From positions 16,288,288 through 16,352,287 of the forward strand of contig NC_092676.1 of the NCBI RefSeq assembly GCF_964355755.1: a stretch of 64,000 bases of DNA, given 5' to 3'. This DNA comes from Antedon mediterranea. Lineage: Eukaryota > Echinodermata > Crinoidea > Comatulida > Antedonidae. This document shows positions 36,448-51,400 of the stretch, piece after piece (position 1 is the first letter of the stretch; the number at the start of each line of letters is the position of its first letter). A program made the translations under genes and the position numbers. The notes beneath the pieces were generated by a model that did not search any database, was not told the DNA's origin, and saw nothing but the letters and a program-made list of their open reading frames with translations.

Positions 36448-39400
36448 TTATAGAGAAACCGGTTCGGCATCATCAAAATGGGTTATCACGTAGTGCATCG
36501 ACCGATTCCAAAGACCGCACTGAAAATAAACAAGATGATACATTACAAGTAGGCCTAGAATTTAATTAGTATATGTGTATTTTAATGCATTAAAATATCC
36601 TATCATTTTGAAGAAAAAACTCAGGTATCACAACAAATCAACAATGTTTAAAGCTAAATTTAAGTTAAAGTTTAGTCAATATTAATAATACCTAAATTGA
36701 TTGCATAATTTTCTCACCTTCCACAAAGCATATACAATAGCAAACAGAAATACAAGACCGACAAACACACTAACAACCACCGCAGCAGGGCTTATGCGAC
36801 GCTGAGTCGATACCTTGTCAGTATCGGGCACCAATGTAGTGATTACCTAAATGAACATAAGATAATATATATAATAAAAAAAAACAATTATCTATATATA
36901 AATTTACGTAAGGGCAAAATTCGGTAAATCACGCCTTACTTCTAGAATTTTTACTCGATGGTATATAAAGTTGGTTCGTACTTTTGGTACTGATTTTAAC
37001 CGCCTGATGTAACCCTGTTTACTAATTAAATTGAGTTAGATAATTAGTTATTGACGATTAAAACGAATTTAGGTTCAACGATTTGCCCCAAATAGGGGTG
37101 TTTTCCGATCGTGGTATACACTGTCTAATGGATGTCCAACTTGAAAAATACCCGCACACAATAATACGAGGACGCTTCGCATTTTCCTATCTCCTCCTAC
37201 GATAATTGTTTTTAATAGCTGAAAACCGGTTGAACTGCTCGAGTACAGCATCATAATGTTGAAGACAGGCCGATTTTCTTTAAAAAATACTATTTTGATA
37301 GATTTAATTTACGTTTTTACAAATGTATTGATTTGCGATGAATGGAACATTCCAATCTCTCAGTCTGCCAGTTTGGTTTAACACAAGTAGGTAAATTTAT
37401 GAGCCCTTGGAGAATAAACTTGCAATACTTTGACAATACAGTACTGCAAATACCGATTAACCATTTTTGGTCGTCATTTGAATCGAACATTTCTTACTGT
37501 GAATACTGTTAGATGTAAAAAAATATATAGGCCTACAAACATTTCTTACTGTGAATACTGTTAGATGTAAAAAAATATATAGAAATAAACTTTATTACTG
37601 TGATTATGGGTAGGCTCTACTGTTAATATACACACGTAATATACAAATAAACTTTATTACTGACAGTTGCTTCTCAACGTTTGCATTAATTAATAATTAC
37701 AAAAAATATAAACGTCGTAGTGGTGTATCGTTACATGTACTTTACTATTTCAATCGACTATGACAGTGACAGTTTTAACAAAGTATTAAATCGCAAATGT
37801 TTTACTATATTTAGTCACCGTTAGTGGTATATTATTTATAGGCCTATAAAAAATGAAAACAATATTTCGTTACTGTCGACGTCGATAAAGAATATATTTA
37901 AAAATTGTTCCTCTCTGTACCTATCCTCTTTCCCATCCCTCAACCCTAATTGGGTTTCTTTAAATGAATAAACAATTTGGACCCATTTTGTGGTAAGTTT
38001 CTCTTATTTTTGGTCGTCATTTGAATCGAACATTTCTTACTGTGAATACTGTTAGATGTAAAAAAATATATACAAACATTTCTTACTGTGAATACTGTTA
38101 GATGTAAAAAAATATATACAAATAAACTTTATTACTGTGATTATGGGTAGGCTCTACTGGTAATATACACACGTAATATACAAAACTTTATTACTGACAG
38201 TTGCTTCTCAACGTTTGCATTAATTAATAATTACAAAAAATATAAACGTCGTAGTGGTGTATCGTTACATGTACTTTACTATTTCAATCGACTATGACAG
38301 TGACAGTTTTAACAAAGTATTAAATCGCAAATGTTTTACTATAAATTTAGTCACCGTTAGTGGTATATTATTTATAGGCCTATAAAAAATGAAAACAATA
38401 TTTCGTTACTGTCGACGTGGATAAAGAATATATTTAAAAATTTTTCCTCTCTGTACCTATCCTCTTTCCCATCCCTCAACCCTAATTGGGTTTCTTTAAA
38501 TGAATAAACAATTTGGACTCATTTTGTGGTAAGTTTCTCTTTTGGAAGTAATTCCCAGGGTGCTAATTTTGTTTGACTACATAAATCATTGTGTCTACTT
38601 ATTCGTTTCTGTAAACGACAATGTATTATAGTCCTGCGGTACGTGCATTTGAAATCGCCAGATTTTTTACCCTGAAATTACTGTGTATTCGAGAACCATC
38701 TGTGGGCACGACATAGATGGTACGCGAGCGAAGCGAGCGTACCATCTAGTATAAGTAAACAACCATTGTATTTACTCGCCATTACCTTGATATTTTGGGG
38801 TGGCGCGGACGTGGTTAAGTTATCTTTTTTACCATCGTGACGATTAATCACAATGCGACTAAAACTATATAAGTCATTCAATGTGACTATTATTTACCAT
38901 TGTGGAAGTTGAATTCCGATGAATAGAGAATCCAATACATTCACTGAGGACAAACAATATCTAGATTTACAGTCCCAATCATCATCATTTAAATGTTAAT
39001 TTGGACTTTGTTACTTATGTGTGATTATGAATGTAAACAATAAATTACCCTATATACTCCTTTTGTTGAGGTCACGATTGGTTTTGTAGCACTTTGTTCA
39101 TTCCTTAAAACAATAGCATTCGATACGAACGACACAACATGTGTTAAAACCTGAAACATAATCGTAAATGTAACAGTCATAATACCTATTGGTAACTACT
39201 TTTTTAGATTGCTCTGGTCGTCGTTTGTTACCGTTGTAATTTCTATCGTTAAACCTATAATAGTTTGCGTTAATATCGTCATCGCTTTCTTGTAAATGCA
39301 ATGAATTGTTACCACCATATTTATCATCACAATGACTGTTTACCGTCGATACGCGTCGTCTTATTTAAAATGTATCACTCTTACCCTGTTCTTTGTTGAC

Positions 39401-42400
39401 ACCGATTTGTCACTGTTACCGTCTTTTTTTTTTGTTACAGCCGTTTACAACAGTTTACCATCGTCGTCGTTATTGCGGTTGCTTTTATTTCGTCATAGTT
39501 TTTTTTTTTAAATTAGAGCGTTTTTTTTAAATTTCGTGATGGCAGACGAAAGTACGATGAAGAGATACCACAATGACACACCCTTATCATTGAAATCGTC
39601 ACTGAAACTGTCGTAATTGCAGTTTCCAACGTTACTATCACTACCATGTAATTCATGGTAGCTTTTATGAATGCAATTAACTTGAAGTTGTAATACAGAA
39701 CATTACCTTTTTGTAATCAATAGCGGCTGATATTTCTACGATCGAGCTCTTGTCAACTTGAAGTTCGGGAAGAATACATCTAATAATATGACAGTCAGTA
39801 TTTGGACAATTCTACAAAGAAGCAAGTCTTTATTTGTTATTGTATTCATGTTTCATATGTTGTGAGTAATTAGATTGCTTGTATTACCGGTATATATTCT
39901 AATACATTGTATACTATACCATAATATTATCAAAACTTCGTTTTATAGAGTCTTCGTCGTTCATTATTTTGACACATAATCCATCTCCAATTATCTGATA
40001 ATTTAAATGTCAATGCGATGTTAACATTGATAATACGACAAAACATGAATACAATATGCACATGAATGGCTGATGTAGAAATAATTAATTAATTTTTGAA
40101 AATGTTGGCTGTATAGGCCATAGATAATAGACATTTATAAACAATGTATAATGGTAATAGTATTGACTTATTTCCTTTCATTACATAATGCAACTTATAA
40201 AACTAATGTGGATAAGTCATTCTTAAGATATATTTTATTTCATTTAGTTTAAAGAAAAAGAAAAAGGTTTGGTGATGATATATAAAAATGTAACAACGAT
40301 TCATATCTCTTTCAAGGATGTAAAATGATTAAAATGATGGGCATAAAAAGATATTTAATTATACAAAATGTAATTTTCTGAAAATATACGACGACAAATT
40401 TCAAAATTGTAATATGATAGAAATAGGCTCATGCGTCATTTTAATTGTACACTACGGACATATACTACCCATAATATACTAATACATTGAATCAGAGTAG
40501 GATCTAAGTAGAAACTAGCCATACTATTATTTGGACAAAGGAGAAAGATGTGGACGTAGCATGTTTTTATTTAACTAAATTTTATTTGTTGAATACAATT
40601 AGAGGATAACACCCACCATGATTAAATGAGAGCACAACTTTAGTAACTGTAACTTCAAACCTACCTTTACCGACTTAATATCAACAGTAACTATGTTGTT
40701 CAACACACTAGGAATTTGAATATCAACATTAACTTCCGAATCAATATAGCTAGGACCAAAATTACGAATCTAAAATATAGATTAAAAAGATTCTTTAGAA
40801 AAAACATTTTTAATATTTAATAGCAATCTTGAAATGCAATAATAACAAATAAATAAACAACTTCTTTAAATTGGGTAATCAATCAAATAATTTCATGAAA
40901 TATACCCCTGTTTCGTATTTTTCTTGACTCTAACAGGTTCTTATAGTCATAATAAGAATTATCTGTATTAGTATCAGATAAATTTGTGTTTTGTCTTTTT
41001 ATTAGACAAAACACGGTTTGATACGGTATTAAAGAGTAAGTTGACTCAATAATATAGGCCTAAAACGATTCTTCGTAAATTATGACGACGAGACTTCAAG
41101 CCTAAATGTATTTGTCTTTTATAAAAAACGTACAGTGTCTTAATATTAGTAAATCCAGATGTTTCATTCTATAACCGTGATGTCTTGATAATATGTTTAT
41201 TTGATTGTAAACGACAATATTTTTTAAAAATTACAATATAATTTATCTAAATAATGTTCACATTAATTTACAGTGTAAATCATAGGATAATATTTATATT
41301 TTTATCAACGTTTTAATTCTTCCTAACTCTAATGAGGATTTTCTAAAGCAATATTTATAGTTCTGTACTCACGGCGAAGATTAACTTGAATCTGTGATCG
41401 CCGTAGCATGTTCCTCTTTGTAAAGCAGGACTAATTGTTATATTATTTAAACAATCATTCGTGTGAAGACTGTCGTGAACAATCTGTTCAGGTATCGATA
41501 TTCTTATCAAAGAGAAATAGTAGTAGAAATAAAATTATATAAATAGTACAATATATTATAATAATACATAAATATTAAAGAATAGTATTGAAATATTTTT
41601 TTTCTTTTGGATGATCCATAGATGGCTCTACTCCAACTACGAGATTTCATGGTAACAATTCCAAGTTACATAGACTCACTCATAATTAAGCTGTGTCGCT
41701 GAACCAGCAAAAGCTAGAGTAAAAACGTTTTACGGTTTTAATCCCTTTGGATCATCCAAAAGAAAAAATTATTTGAATACTATACAGAGATCCAGATGAA
41801 CCTTTATACTAATATTACAGAATACATTACTCGCATACAAATAAGTTGAATTTTTACATTAAGTTTGGATGCACATTATGTATCTTATGGCTTTTACAAC
41901 ACATAAGTTCTCTGTAATTGTATCAGCAATTTAAAAGTCAGTTGATTTGTTAAAAATGATTTTCAGTATTTTATATAAAAATTGCATACTTTACGGGAGA
42001 TCCGCACTCTTCCCCAGACTAATCAGGACAAGCCAACTTTTATACAATTATATTAAATTATAACTAAACAACTATCATCATCACATCATCATCTCCATGA
42101 TTAACAAAATATATCGATTAAAATTGTATACAAACCCTGTTATTTTAATGTCAGCAGATACTACCAATGGAATTTTGAGGTGAAAGACATCTTCAGGTGA
42201 CGAAACATTATCTGCACTGGCAGAAATCTGGAAGCTGAAATTATCTCCTACGAGGGAATCCCATGAGCTTACAGTACCAAACGTCATCGAAACATTATAC
42301 TAAAGTTAAATTGAGAAAATAAACGGTTTTAATATTAGCAATCACAGATCAATAAAAACAAGTCTAATACGAATGTTTATTTACAATTATACCATCAAAA

Positions 42401-45400
42401 TACCAAAATACAAATTGATCAGATGTTTGCCTACTCTGACGTTACGCTATCTGACGCTTCTAGTTCGCAGTAGGTAAAATTATCATCCTGAAGTACACTA
42501 CCTTCTGCTTCATTTGAACTAAATCTAACCCTATCAATCAGCACAAACTTGACGGTCTAGAGGCTAGTAATCTGGAAGTCTTGGGTTCGAGTCCTACTTA
42601 CTTACTTGTGAATTTTATCAATAATGTAGGCCTACATAAGCATACTGTACAAGGGCGAACAACTGAAAAAAAGCTTCCTGACGTAAAACTACTTTCAAGT
42701 AATAAAACAAAGTTAAGTAGTTACAGTAAATATATAGGCCTAATTTGATAAGAACTTTCTTACCTTATCATTGAGCAGAAACACCTTTGCTATTGAACAT
42801 TTAAGTAAATATAAATCTATTGAGGTTTGGTATAATTTGCAGTTTATAACTTCTGGCTAAAAAGAAAAAAAGATCACCATCACGTGTGATTAGCTGTTAG
42901 TACCTCAGGCAGTTAGTGGTTAATATCATTTCCTAACAACAGATCAATATAATGATGATGAATATAATGATTCTCACTGCTTTAAGAAACTAATAGTATG
43001 TACATAGAATAAATATGCAAGAGACTTAAATTGGTATGAACATTTTCAATAGAAATATAAATAATTTTTCTTACTGAAATCTGATTAAAATCCACGTATT
43101 TAATACGACTAGGAAACTGCATATTTACTTGAACTCCGTATACCATTGGACCAAGGTTTTGAACAGAAACATGCACACTAAAAGTAGTATCTACGCCAAA
43201 TTCAAGATGAGGAATATTTCTGTGGCAATCGAATGGAAATGAATGTTTAAAATATAGGAATTAATGTTTGGATTATATACAAATTGAGACGTACTACTAA
43301 GCTGGAAAAGAAAAGAGTTACACATGAACTGGAAAACCGAATGTATATTTATCGTCACGTAAATTTATCTTGCAGTTTCAACGCTGACAAAATCTAGGCT
43401 ATGTCTATTTACAAAAAAAAATATGTTTGTATATTTACCCGCTTGTTCGATAGATTGCATTGATACTTATCTTGTTATTGCAATCATAAACAGAGTTACA
43501 ACTACGAAGTAGAGAAACCTACAAAATAACGTTATCACGAAAAAGTTTAAAGTGGTCCATCGAATGGTCAATTGTACAATGAGAGCAATTTGTTGAAAAG
43601 CAGAAAAATATATTTTGGGAAATAACAAGATTAACTAAACATGTATTTTTAAATATATAGATAAGTTAATCTTTACCGCTCTATCAATCCTCAATTAATC
43701 GCAATCCGATCGATGAGGCTGGTCGGGTCAAATAGGATTGTGTACAACATGTTTATAACCTTTTCTTTACTTACATTTGAATGTATGACATTGCAATAAT
43801 TATTCCATTCAATGAATGCCTACCTCGTTAGAGAATGTGTTTTTCATATTTGGATTCAATATTGGACGGAGTTGAGAAGAAGTGTTAGTTGGCGTATCAT
43901 CCACTAAGTCATATGTAATATTGAATGTTGAAGGCAGTATGTAGTTTGCTAGGCTTGCCTGAAATAAAAAATTGACATTCAAAAAGTAATACAATATAAT
44001 GCTTATAATATCCAAAAGAGAAAAAAAATAAACGTAAAACGCATAATCTTTTAATTACGGAAGAATTACTTTAATGTAATACTTATATTACATAGCCTAT
44101 GTAAATGCGTGATTTGTTGAAATTGCATGACTACCGTTGCGATTCGAAATTGTTATAGATCCTCGAGAAGTGTTATTTTGATTGTGTAATCAAATGTTAT
44201 GTGTCAAAAAAATGTGATGTGCCCATATATGGACACGATGATGTCATATCACTACCATATTTAAGCATAGCACTACCATATATAGGCAAATCAAACTTTT
44301 TTGACACATAAAGTTTGATAGTGTAGACAAGGCTTTAGGCTTATACGTATTCAAAATATTACTAATATTGCTATTGCCACTGTTAAACGTTACAATAACA
44401 GATTTGTTACATTTTTAAACTAAACTTTTGTATTAATCCTTGGCAATTATATTTGTAAAAATACGTATACGTATACATTTATTTTCCTACCTTTAATAAA
44501 ACATTCGTGTCGAAACATTGATATTTACGTTGAATTAAAATCATCGTTCCTGAAATGTAGTTCCCAGCATGACTCGTAGAACCAAATTGATGAGGTTGTT
44601 CTTGATTCGATGCAAAATAATCAGCCTTTACTGTGTAGTTAAGTACTATAATAAATAATAAGTACCATCTTCAACATCTAGACTAAAATCGTTTAATTTA
44701 ATGCCGTGTATTTACAGCAAAGATGTTTGCAGATGACACAAAAATATACAATCATCATCAAAAACATTACTGATTGCAATGATTTACAGCAGCCTTAAAC
44801 AATTGTTTTTTTCAAGTTATACCCCATAATTATTTTACAAGACTTAACATTACTACTAACTTTGCTTTTTCCAACCCCCATATCTATATATAAATTTACG
44901 TAAGGGCAAAATTCGGTAAATCGCGCCTTACTTCTAGAATTTTTAATCGATGGTATATAAAGTTGGTTCGTACTTTCGGTACTGATTTTAACCACCTGAT
45001 GTAACCCTGTTTACTAATTAAATTAAGTTAGATAATAAGTTATTGACGGTTAAAACGAATTTAGGTTCCAAGATTTGCCCCAAATAGGGGTGTTTTCCGA
45101 CCGTGGTATACACTGTATAATGGATGTCCGTCTTGAAAAATACCCGCCACAAAAATGCGAGGAGGCTTCGCATTTTCCTATCTCCTCCTACGATAATTGT
45201 TTTTAATAGCTGAAAATCTATATATAAATTTACGTAAGGGCAAAATTCGGTAAATCGCGCCTTACTTCTAGAATTTTTAATCGATGGTATATAAAGTTGG
45301 TTCGTACTTTCGGTACTGATTTTAACCACCTGATGTAACCCTGTTTACTAATTAAATTAAGTTAGATAATAAGTTATTGACGGTTAAAACGAATTTAGGT

Positions 45401-48400
45401 TCCAAGATTTGCCCCAAATAGGGGTGTTTTCCGACCGTGGTATACACTGTATAATGGATGTCCGTCTTGAAAAATACCCGCCACAAAAATGCGAGGAGGC
45501 TTCGCATTTTCCTATCTCCTCCTACGATAATTGTTTTTAATAGCTGAAAACCGGTTGAACAGCTAGAGTACACCATCATAATGTTGAAGACAGGCCGATT
45601 TTCTTTAAAAAATACTATTTTGATAGATTTAATATACGATTATACAAATCTATTGATTTGCGATGAATGGAACATCCCAATCTCTCAGTCTGCCAGAGTT
45701 TGGTTTAACACAAGTACTGTAGGTAAATTTATGAGCCCTTGGTTTAACACATACGGTAGGTAAATATATGGGCCCTTAGAGAATAAACTTGCGAGATTGT
45801 GGATAGGCTCTACTGTTAGATATATAAAAACATTATTATATACAAATAAACTTTATACTGACAGTTCTTTCTCAACGTTTGTATTAATTAATAATTACCA
45901 AATATAAACGTCGTAGTGGTGTATCGTGACATGGTACTTTGATATTTCAATCGATTATGACAGTGACAGTTTTAACTAAACTAAATAAAGAATGTTCTCT
46001 AATATAATTAGGAATCTCTTGCCATACACGGGAAAAATTAGTGTACAATGAATATTTAAAATAAATAAATAAATAAATAAAATAAAAAAAGTATTAAATC
46101 GCAAATGTTTTACTGTATTTAGAGGTATATTATTTATAGGCCTATAAAACATGAAAAAAATATTTCGTTACTGAGTGGATAAAGAATATATTTAAAAATT
46201 GTTCCTCTTTGTACCTATCCGCTTTCCCATCCCTCAACCCTAATGTTACATACAAAACACAAATTGGGTTTCTTTAAATGAGTTCAAATCAAAAACTTAG
46301 ACTCATTTTGTGATAAGTTTCTCCTTCGGAAGTAATTCCCAGGGTGCTAATTTTAGTTGACTACATAAATCATCGTGTCTATTTATTCGTTTCTCTAAAC
46401 GACAATGTATAGGCCTATAGTCCTGCGGTACGTACATTTGAAATCGCCAGTTTTGTTACGCTGAAATTACTGTGTACTCGAGAACCATCTGTGGGCACGA
46501 CCTAGATGGTACGCGAGCGAAGCGAGCGTACCATCTAGTCTATATATAAATTTACGTAAGGGCAAAATTCGGTAAATCGCGCCTTACTTCTAGAATTTTT
46601 ACTCGATGGTATATAAAGTTGGTTCGTACTTTCGGTACTGATTTTAACCACCTGATGTAACCCTGTTTACTAATTAAATTAAGTTAGATAATTAGTTATT
46701 GACGATTAAACCGAATTTAGGTTCAACGATTTGCCCCAAATAGGGGTGTTTTCCGATCGTGGTATACACTGTCTAATGGATGTCCATCTTGAAAAATACC
46801 CGCCACAAAAATGCGAGGAGGCTTCGCATTTTCCTATCTCCTCCTACGATAATTGTTTTTAATAGCTGAAAACCGGTTGAACAGCTAGGGTACAGCATCA
46901 TAATGTTGAAGACAGGCTGATTTTCTTTAAAAAATACTATTTTGATAGATTTAATATACGATTATACAAATGTATTGATTTGCGATGAATGGAACATCCC
47001 AATCTCTCAGTCTGCCAGAGTTTGGTTTAACACAAGTAGGTAAATTGATGAGCCCTTGGTTTAACACATACGGTAGGTAAATATATGGGCCCTTTGAGAA
47101 TAAACTTGCAATACTTTGACAATACTGTAAATACCTATTAACTATTTTTGGTCCTCATTTGAATCGAACATTTCTTACTTTGAATGTTCGTACTGTTAGA
47201 TGTAATATAAAAATATATACAAATAAACTTTATTACTGAGATTGTGGTTGGCTTCACTGTTAGATATATAAACACATTATTATATACAAATAAACTTTAT
47301 ACTGACAGTTCCCTCTCAACGTTTGTATTAATTATTGATTAATAATTACCAATAATATAAACGTCGTAGTGGTGTATCGTGACATGTACTTTAATATTTC
47401 AATCGATTATGACAGTGAGAGTTTTAACAAAGTATTAAATCGCAAATGTTTTACTGTATTTAAAGGTATATTATTTATAGGCCTATAAAACATGAACAAA
47501 ATATTTCGTTACTGAGTGGATAAAGAATATATTTAAAAATTGTTCCTCTTTGTACCTATCCGCTTTCCCATCCCTCAAACCTAATGTTACATACAAAACA
47601 CAAATTGGGTTTCTTTAAATGGGACCAAATAAAAAATATTGACTCATTTTGTGATAAGTTTCTACTTCGGAAGTATCCCAGGGTGCTATTTTTAGTTGAC
47701 TACATAAATCATCGTGTCTATTTATTCGTTTCTGTAAACGACTGTGTATTGTAGTCCTGAGGTACGTACATTTGAAATCGCCAGTTTTGTTACGCTGAAA
47801 TTACTGTGTATTCAAGAACCATCTGTGGGCACGACCTAGATGGTACGCGAGCGAAGCGAGCGTACCATCTAGTTAAATTTAAACCAACAAAGGATATCAT
47901 TTATTGCTGTTGAGTTATGGAACTGTAACATGACATTAAAACTATTGCAAATCGATTTTTATTTATTCAGTAAGGGAATTAAATATGTTATTTGGACCGA
48001 AATGTAATCACCTATCTTTCACCTATATTTTCCATTGATGAAAATATAATTCTTCAAGGGATATGAAATGTTATATTACACATATCTAAAATACTGTATA
48101 TTTTACCTATTGTATCTGGTACCATGTGACCATCAAACATTAGGCAAGTCGTAACTGTGGAGCAAGGAATCGCTGCATTTCTTTGCGTCGTAACACACCC
48201 TGAATCTATCTCAAGTATAGAGGAGTTCAGTTGCATTGTTACGTGAATGTCAATCACTGCAGTTGATCTGGAAATATACAATAATATGTCTTGATTACAG
48301 ATAACGAAACGATGAGTGTTATTTATTTATCATTAGAACTATTGAGTCACTAAGGAATTCATAATGAATAAGTGCTAAATGAATATAAGCATTTGGATTT

Positions 48401-51400
48401 AAATTGATATGGATGCCACTACTTTTTGGTAGCTAGCCCTATCAGTCAAATAACCTTTAATTTATTTCTACTATCTCAACATGTTTGGCAGAAATACCGG
48501 TCGAAATATCTTACCTTATCAAAGCAACAGAATCACTATGAAACGCCCCAATTGCTAAGTCTGGATAGCCATTATCATCCACGTCTATTCCACCTGACAG
48601 CGAACTTCCAAATCCTCTTAGGTTTCCGTTAATGGAATGTCCACATATTCGCTATTCAACGATAATATGAAGTATAAACTGGTTAGAAATACCTGCTCAT
48701 ATGGAAATAAATATAGTAGCTGATATAGGTAGTTAGGTAATATATTTGTAATTTTGCAATAATGCACACAGCAATATATGGTAAAAACTTATTGGTTTGA
48801 GAAGAAAGACAGATGATAATTAGTTTGGTACAGGATGTAGTAGGAGGTCTAACCATAACAAATGGAATTGGAATAGTTTTTCTACTTACGATATACCAAA
48901 AATAATTCATGAAGTTGGAAAAGTAGACACGATTAAATTTTGAATCTCACCTGTGCATATTCCTTTCGTATTCCACTTGAAGAGCCGTGATAAATATATA
49001 CAGCTCCGGTTATACCTTCATATGGGGCGCCAATGGCTACGTCTGAAATAGATAGGATAAAGATAAAGGATGAATATTATACTATTATCTTAAATCTAGT
49101 AAAAGATGAAGAACATATATTGCCTTATCTCATTCATAAAAGATGGGATTTCAATGTAATAGTTTACGAGATGGTTTGAAAACAATTATTAATTTTAATT
49201 ATTAGTTTATAAACTACCATGGAATCCGTCACCATTTAGATCGCCTGTAGCAGAAATTGCTGATCCAAATTGCGCGCCAAACGAACTTGATCCTACAATC
49301 TTCCACGAATGAATAATGTCAGTCTAAAAATAGATAAAACACCTTTAAAACAAAACGAATTTATTCTTATCTCTAAACATTTATAATTTGGCAGAATTAT
49401 CTAATAAGCTAATGATTCTTATATGATTATTCACTAATATGTTCCATGTATTCTTAATAATCTCTCAAAAACAAAATACGATTTAATAATCGTCCAAGAT
49501 AGAGGTTTTTCTATTTAGAATATGGCTTTAAGAAAAAAAAGCACGAATAATAAAAATGTTCTATTTAGTTGATTAATATTAAAGAAAACAAAACAAAAGA
49601 AATAAAAACAAAACACAACAACTGATATGTTTTAGATGACAAATTTCGTTTTTGTAAAAGCTACAAGTTAACGGAGTACTTACTCGGACGTCAAGCATGA
49701 CCAAGCTGCATTAACACTCCGCAGTCAGTTGAGAATGATCTCTGATAGAGATCAAAACGTCCGAGTAAGTACTCCGTTACCTTGTAGCTTTTACAAAAAC
49801 GAAATTTGTCATCTATACAAAATCGAAGCTAAATGAAATTTTTTCATGATATGTTTTAGTTTATTACATTTATGTTGAAGCTGTATATAAAAACGCTTCC
49901 TTGATCTCTCAGTACGTCACTTGATCTGGGTGCTGCCACCAGTAGTTCATCCAAACCGTCTCCATTAAAATCTATAGCAGATACAGCAGCTCCAAAATAT
50001 GAAACGAACTGTAAAAAATAAAACGACTGCTATAAGAAGAATCTCGAACGACAGAGCTTTCATTTTGACCCTGTCAGATAAATCATACGCAGCGCTTTTC
50101 TCAGGAAACAAATCGGGCACAGTTGGGTGTTGTAAATTTGTCATTACAGCTGCTATATCAGGCAGGTTTGATAGGCGTATTTTTAAAAACTTTATTCGAA
50201 TTGTTTTATGCACTGTCTTAACCAGCGCTTTTGATAATGGTTTCATTCTGAGAGCGCTATATCAAATTTGTAATGTAATAATATACTACGTTAAATAAAT
50301 TTACCTCAGATCCAGAAATTTCTTTCAGTAATTCGAAGTTATCGTGGTTGAAAATGATGACGTGACCTTTATGTTTCTTACGAGGCGCACCTGTTATTCC
50401 AACTGCTGCTAACGGCGAAAATAAATATCCAGAAGAAACCGAATATCCTATAGAAATATATATAACAAAATCTAAATCAGCTTATGAGTCAAATTATGCT
50501 AAAGTAAATAAACGTCGTCAACAAAATGAGGATTTACCAATGTACTGCTTTTGTCGTTCCGTTGAATCCCATCTTCCAGTGTCTGCAACTCGTGTCATAC
50601 CACCTTTCGTAGAAATGACAGTACCTTCAAAGAACGAATACAAATAGATGCTATTATCGAGCAGCAAGATATTATAACGTAATACAGTAAAAAGATTTCA
50701 TATTTCAGTTCTTTCATTTTTTTCTCTCATGCATTGTAATAAGAAATATGATAAAATCATGTTCAGTAAAGCATCTCAAAATAATTTAGTTTGAATGTCT
50801 TTTCTATACAATTTACAAAGAACTTAGTAGGAAGTATTGATGTTTTAAAGCAAATAATTACGTCTATTTCACATCTATTTTTACGGCAGTATGTACGATA
50901 AATAATAAAGAATATTCAGAATCAGAAAAAGAGAAAAGAACCTTTCCATGACTGGTAACCAACAGCTCCAAGTACTAGCGACCTTGAACCTTTTCGATAT
51001 ACTGCACTTATACCAGCTTGACAAAAGCTGTAATCAAACGCATTCAACCTCGATTGCTCCTCTAATACAATTCAACAAAATAACACTTTAATAGTCATTT
51101 GATGCAATACAATACATTATAAAATGCAATATAAAAAATACATTGCATACATTGTAACAATTTGTTTTTTGTTTTTTAATTTACTTACCGTACATACAAG
51201 GTCTATGTTTTACCACAGTATCGCAATTTAAGTGTGAATCAATTACGTAACATAAACCATTTGCACTGAAGAAACCTGAAGAATAACGATTCTTCCATAA
51301 ATGAGAACACACCTATAAAATAAATGTTCAGTCAATAAAACACAATACAATACAATATCCATTGCAAATGCTTATCTTTTAATGGTTAAAATAGGCCTAA

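Noticed and set aside
38678-38881. Possible extra integrin exon before the TM exon
   Set aside because: The open stretch ([13 protein letters not shown]) has AG and GT neighbours, but its phase does not fit the flanking exons, which join each other in phase 0 and read like a normal stalk-to-TM transition.
44795-45579. Repeated small frames in the integrin intron
   Set aside because: They are copies within the Helitron-like units R2-R4 and have no known domain.
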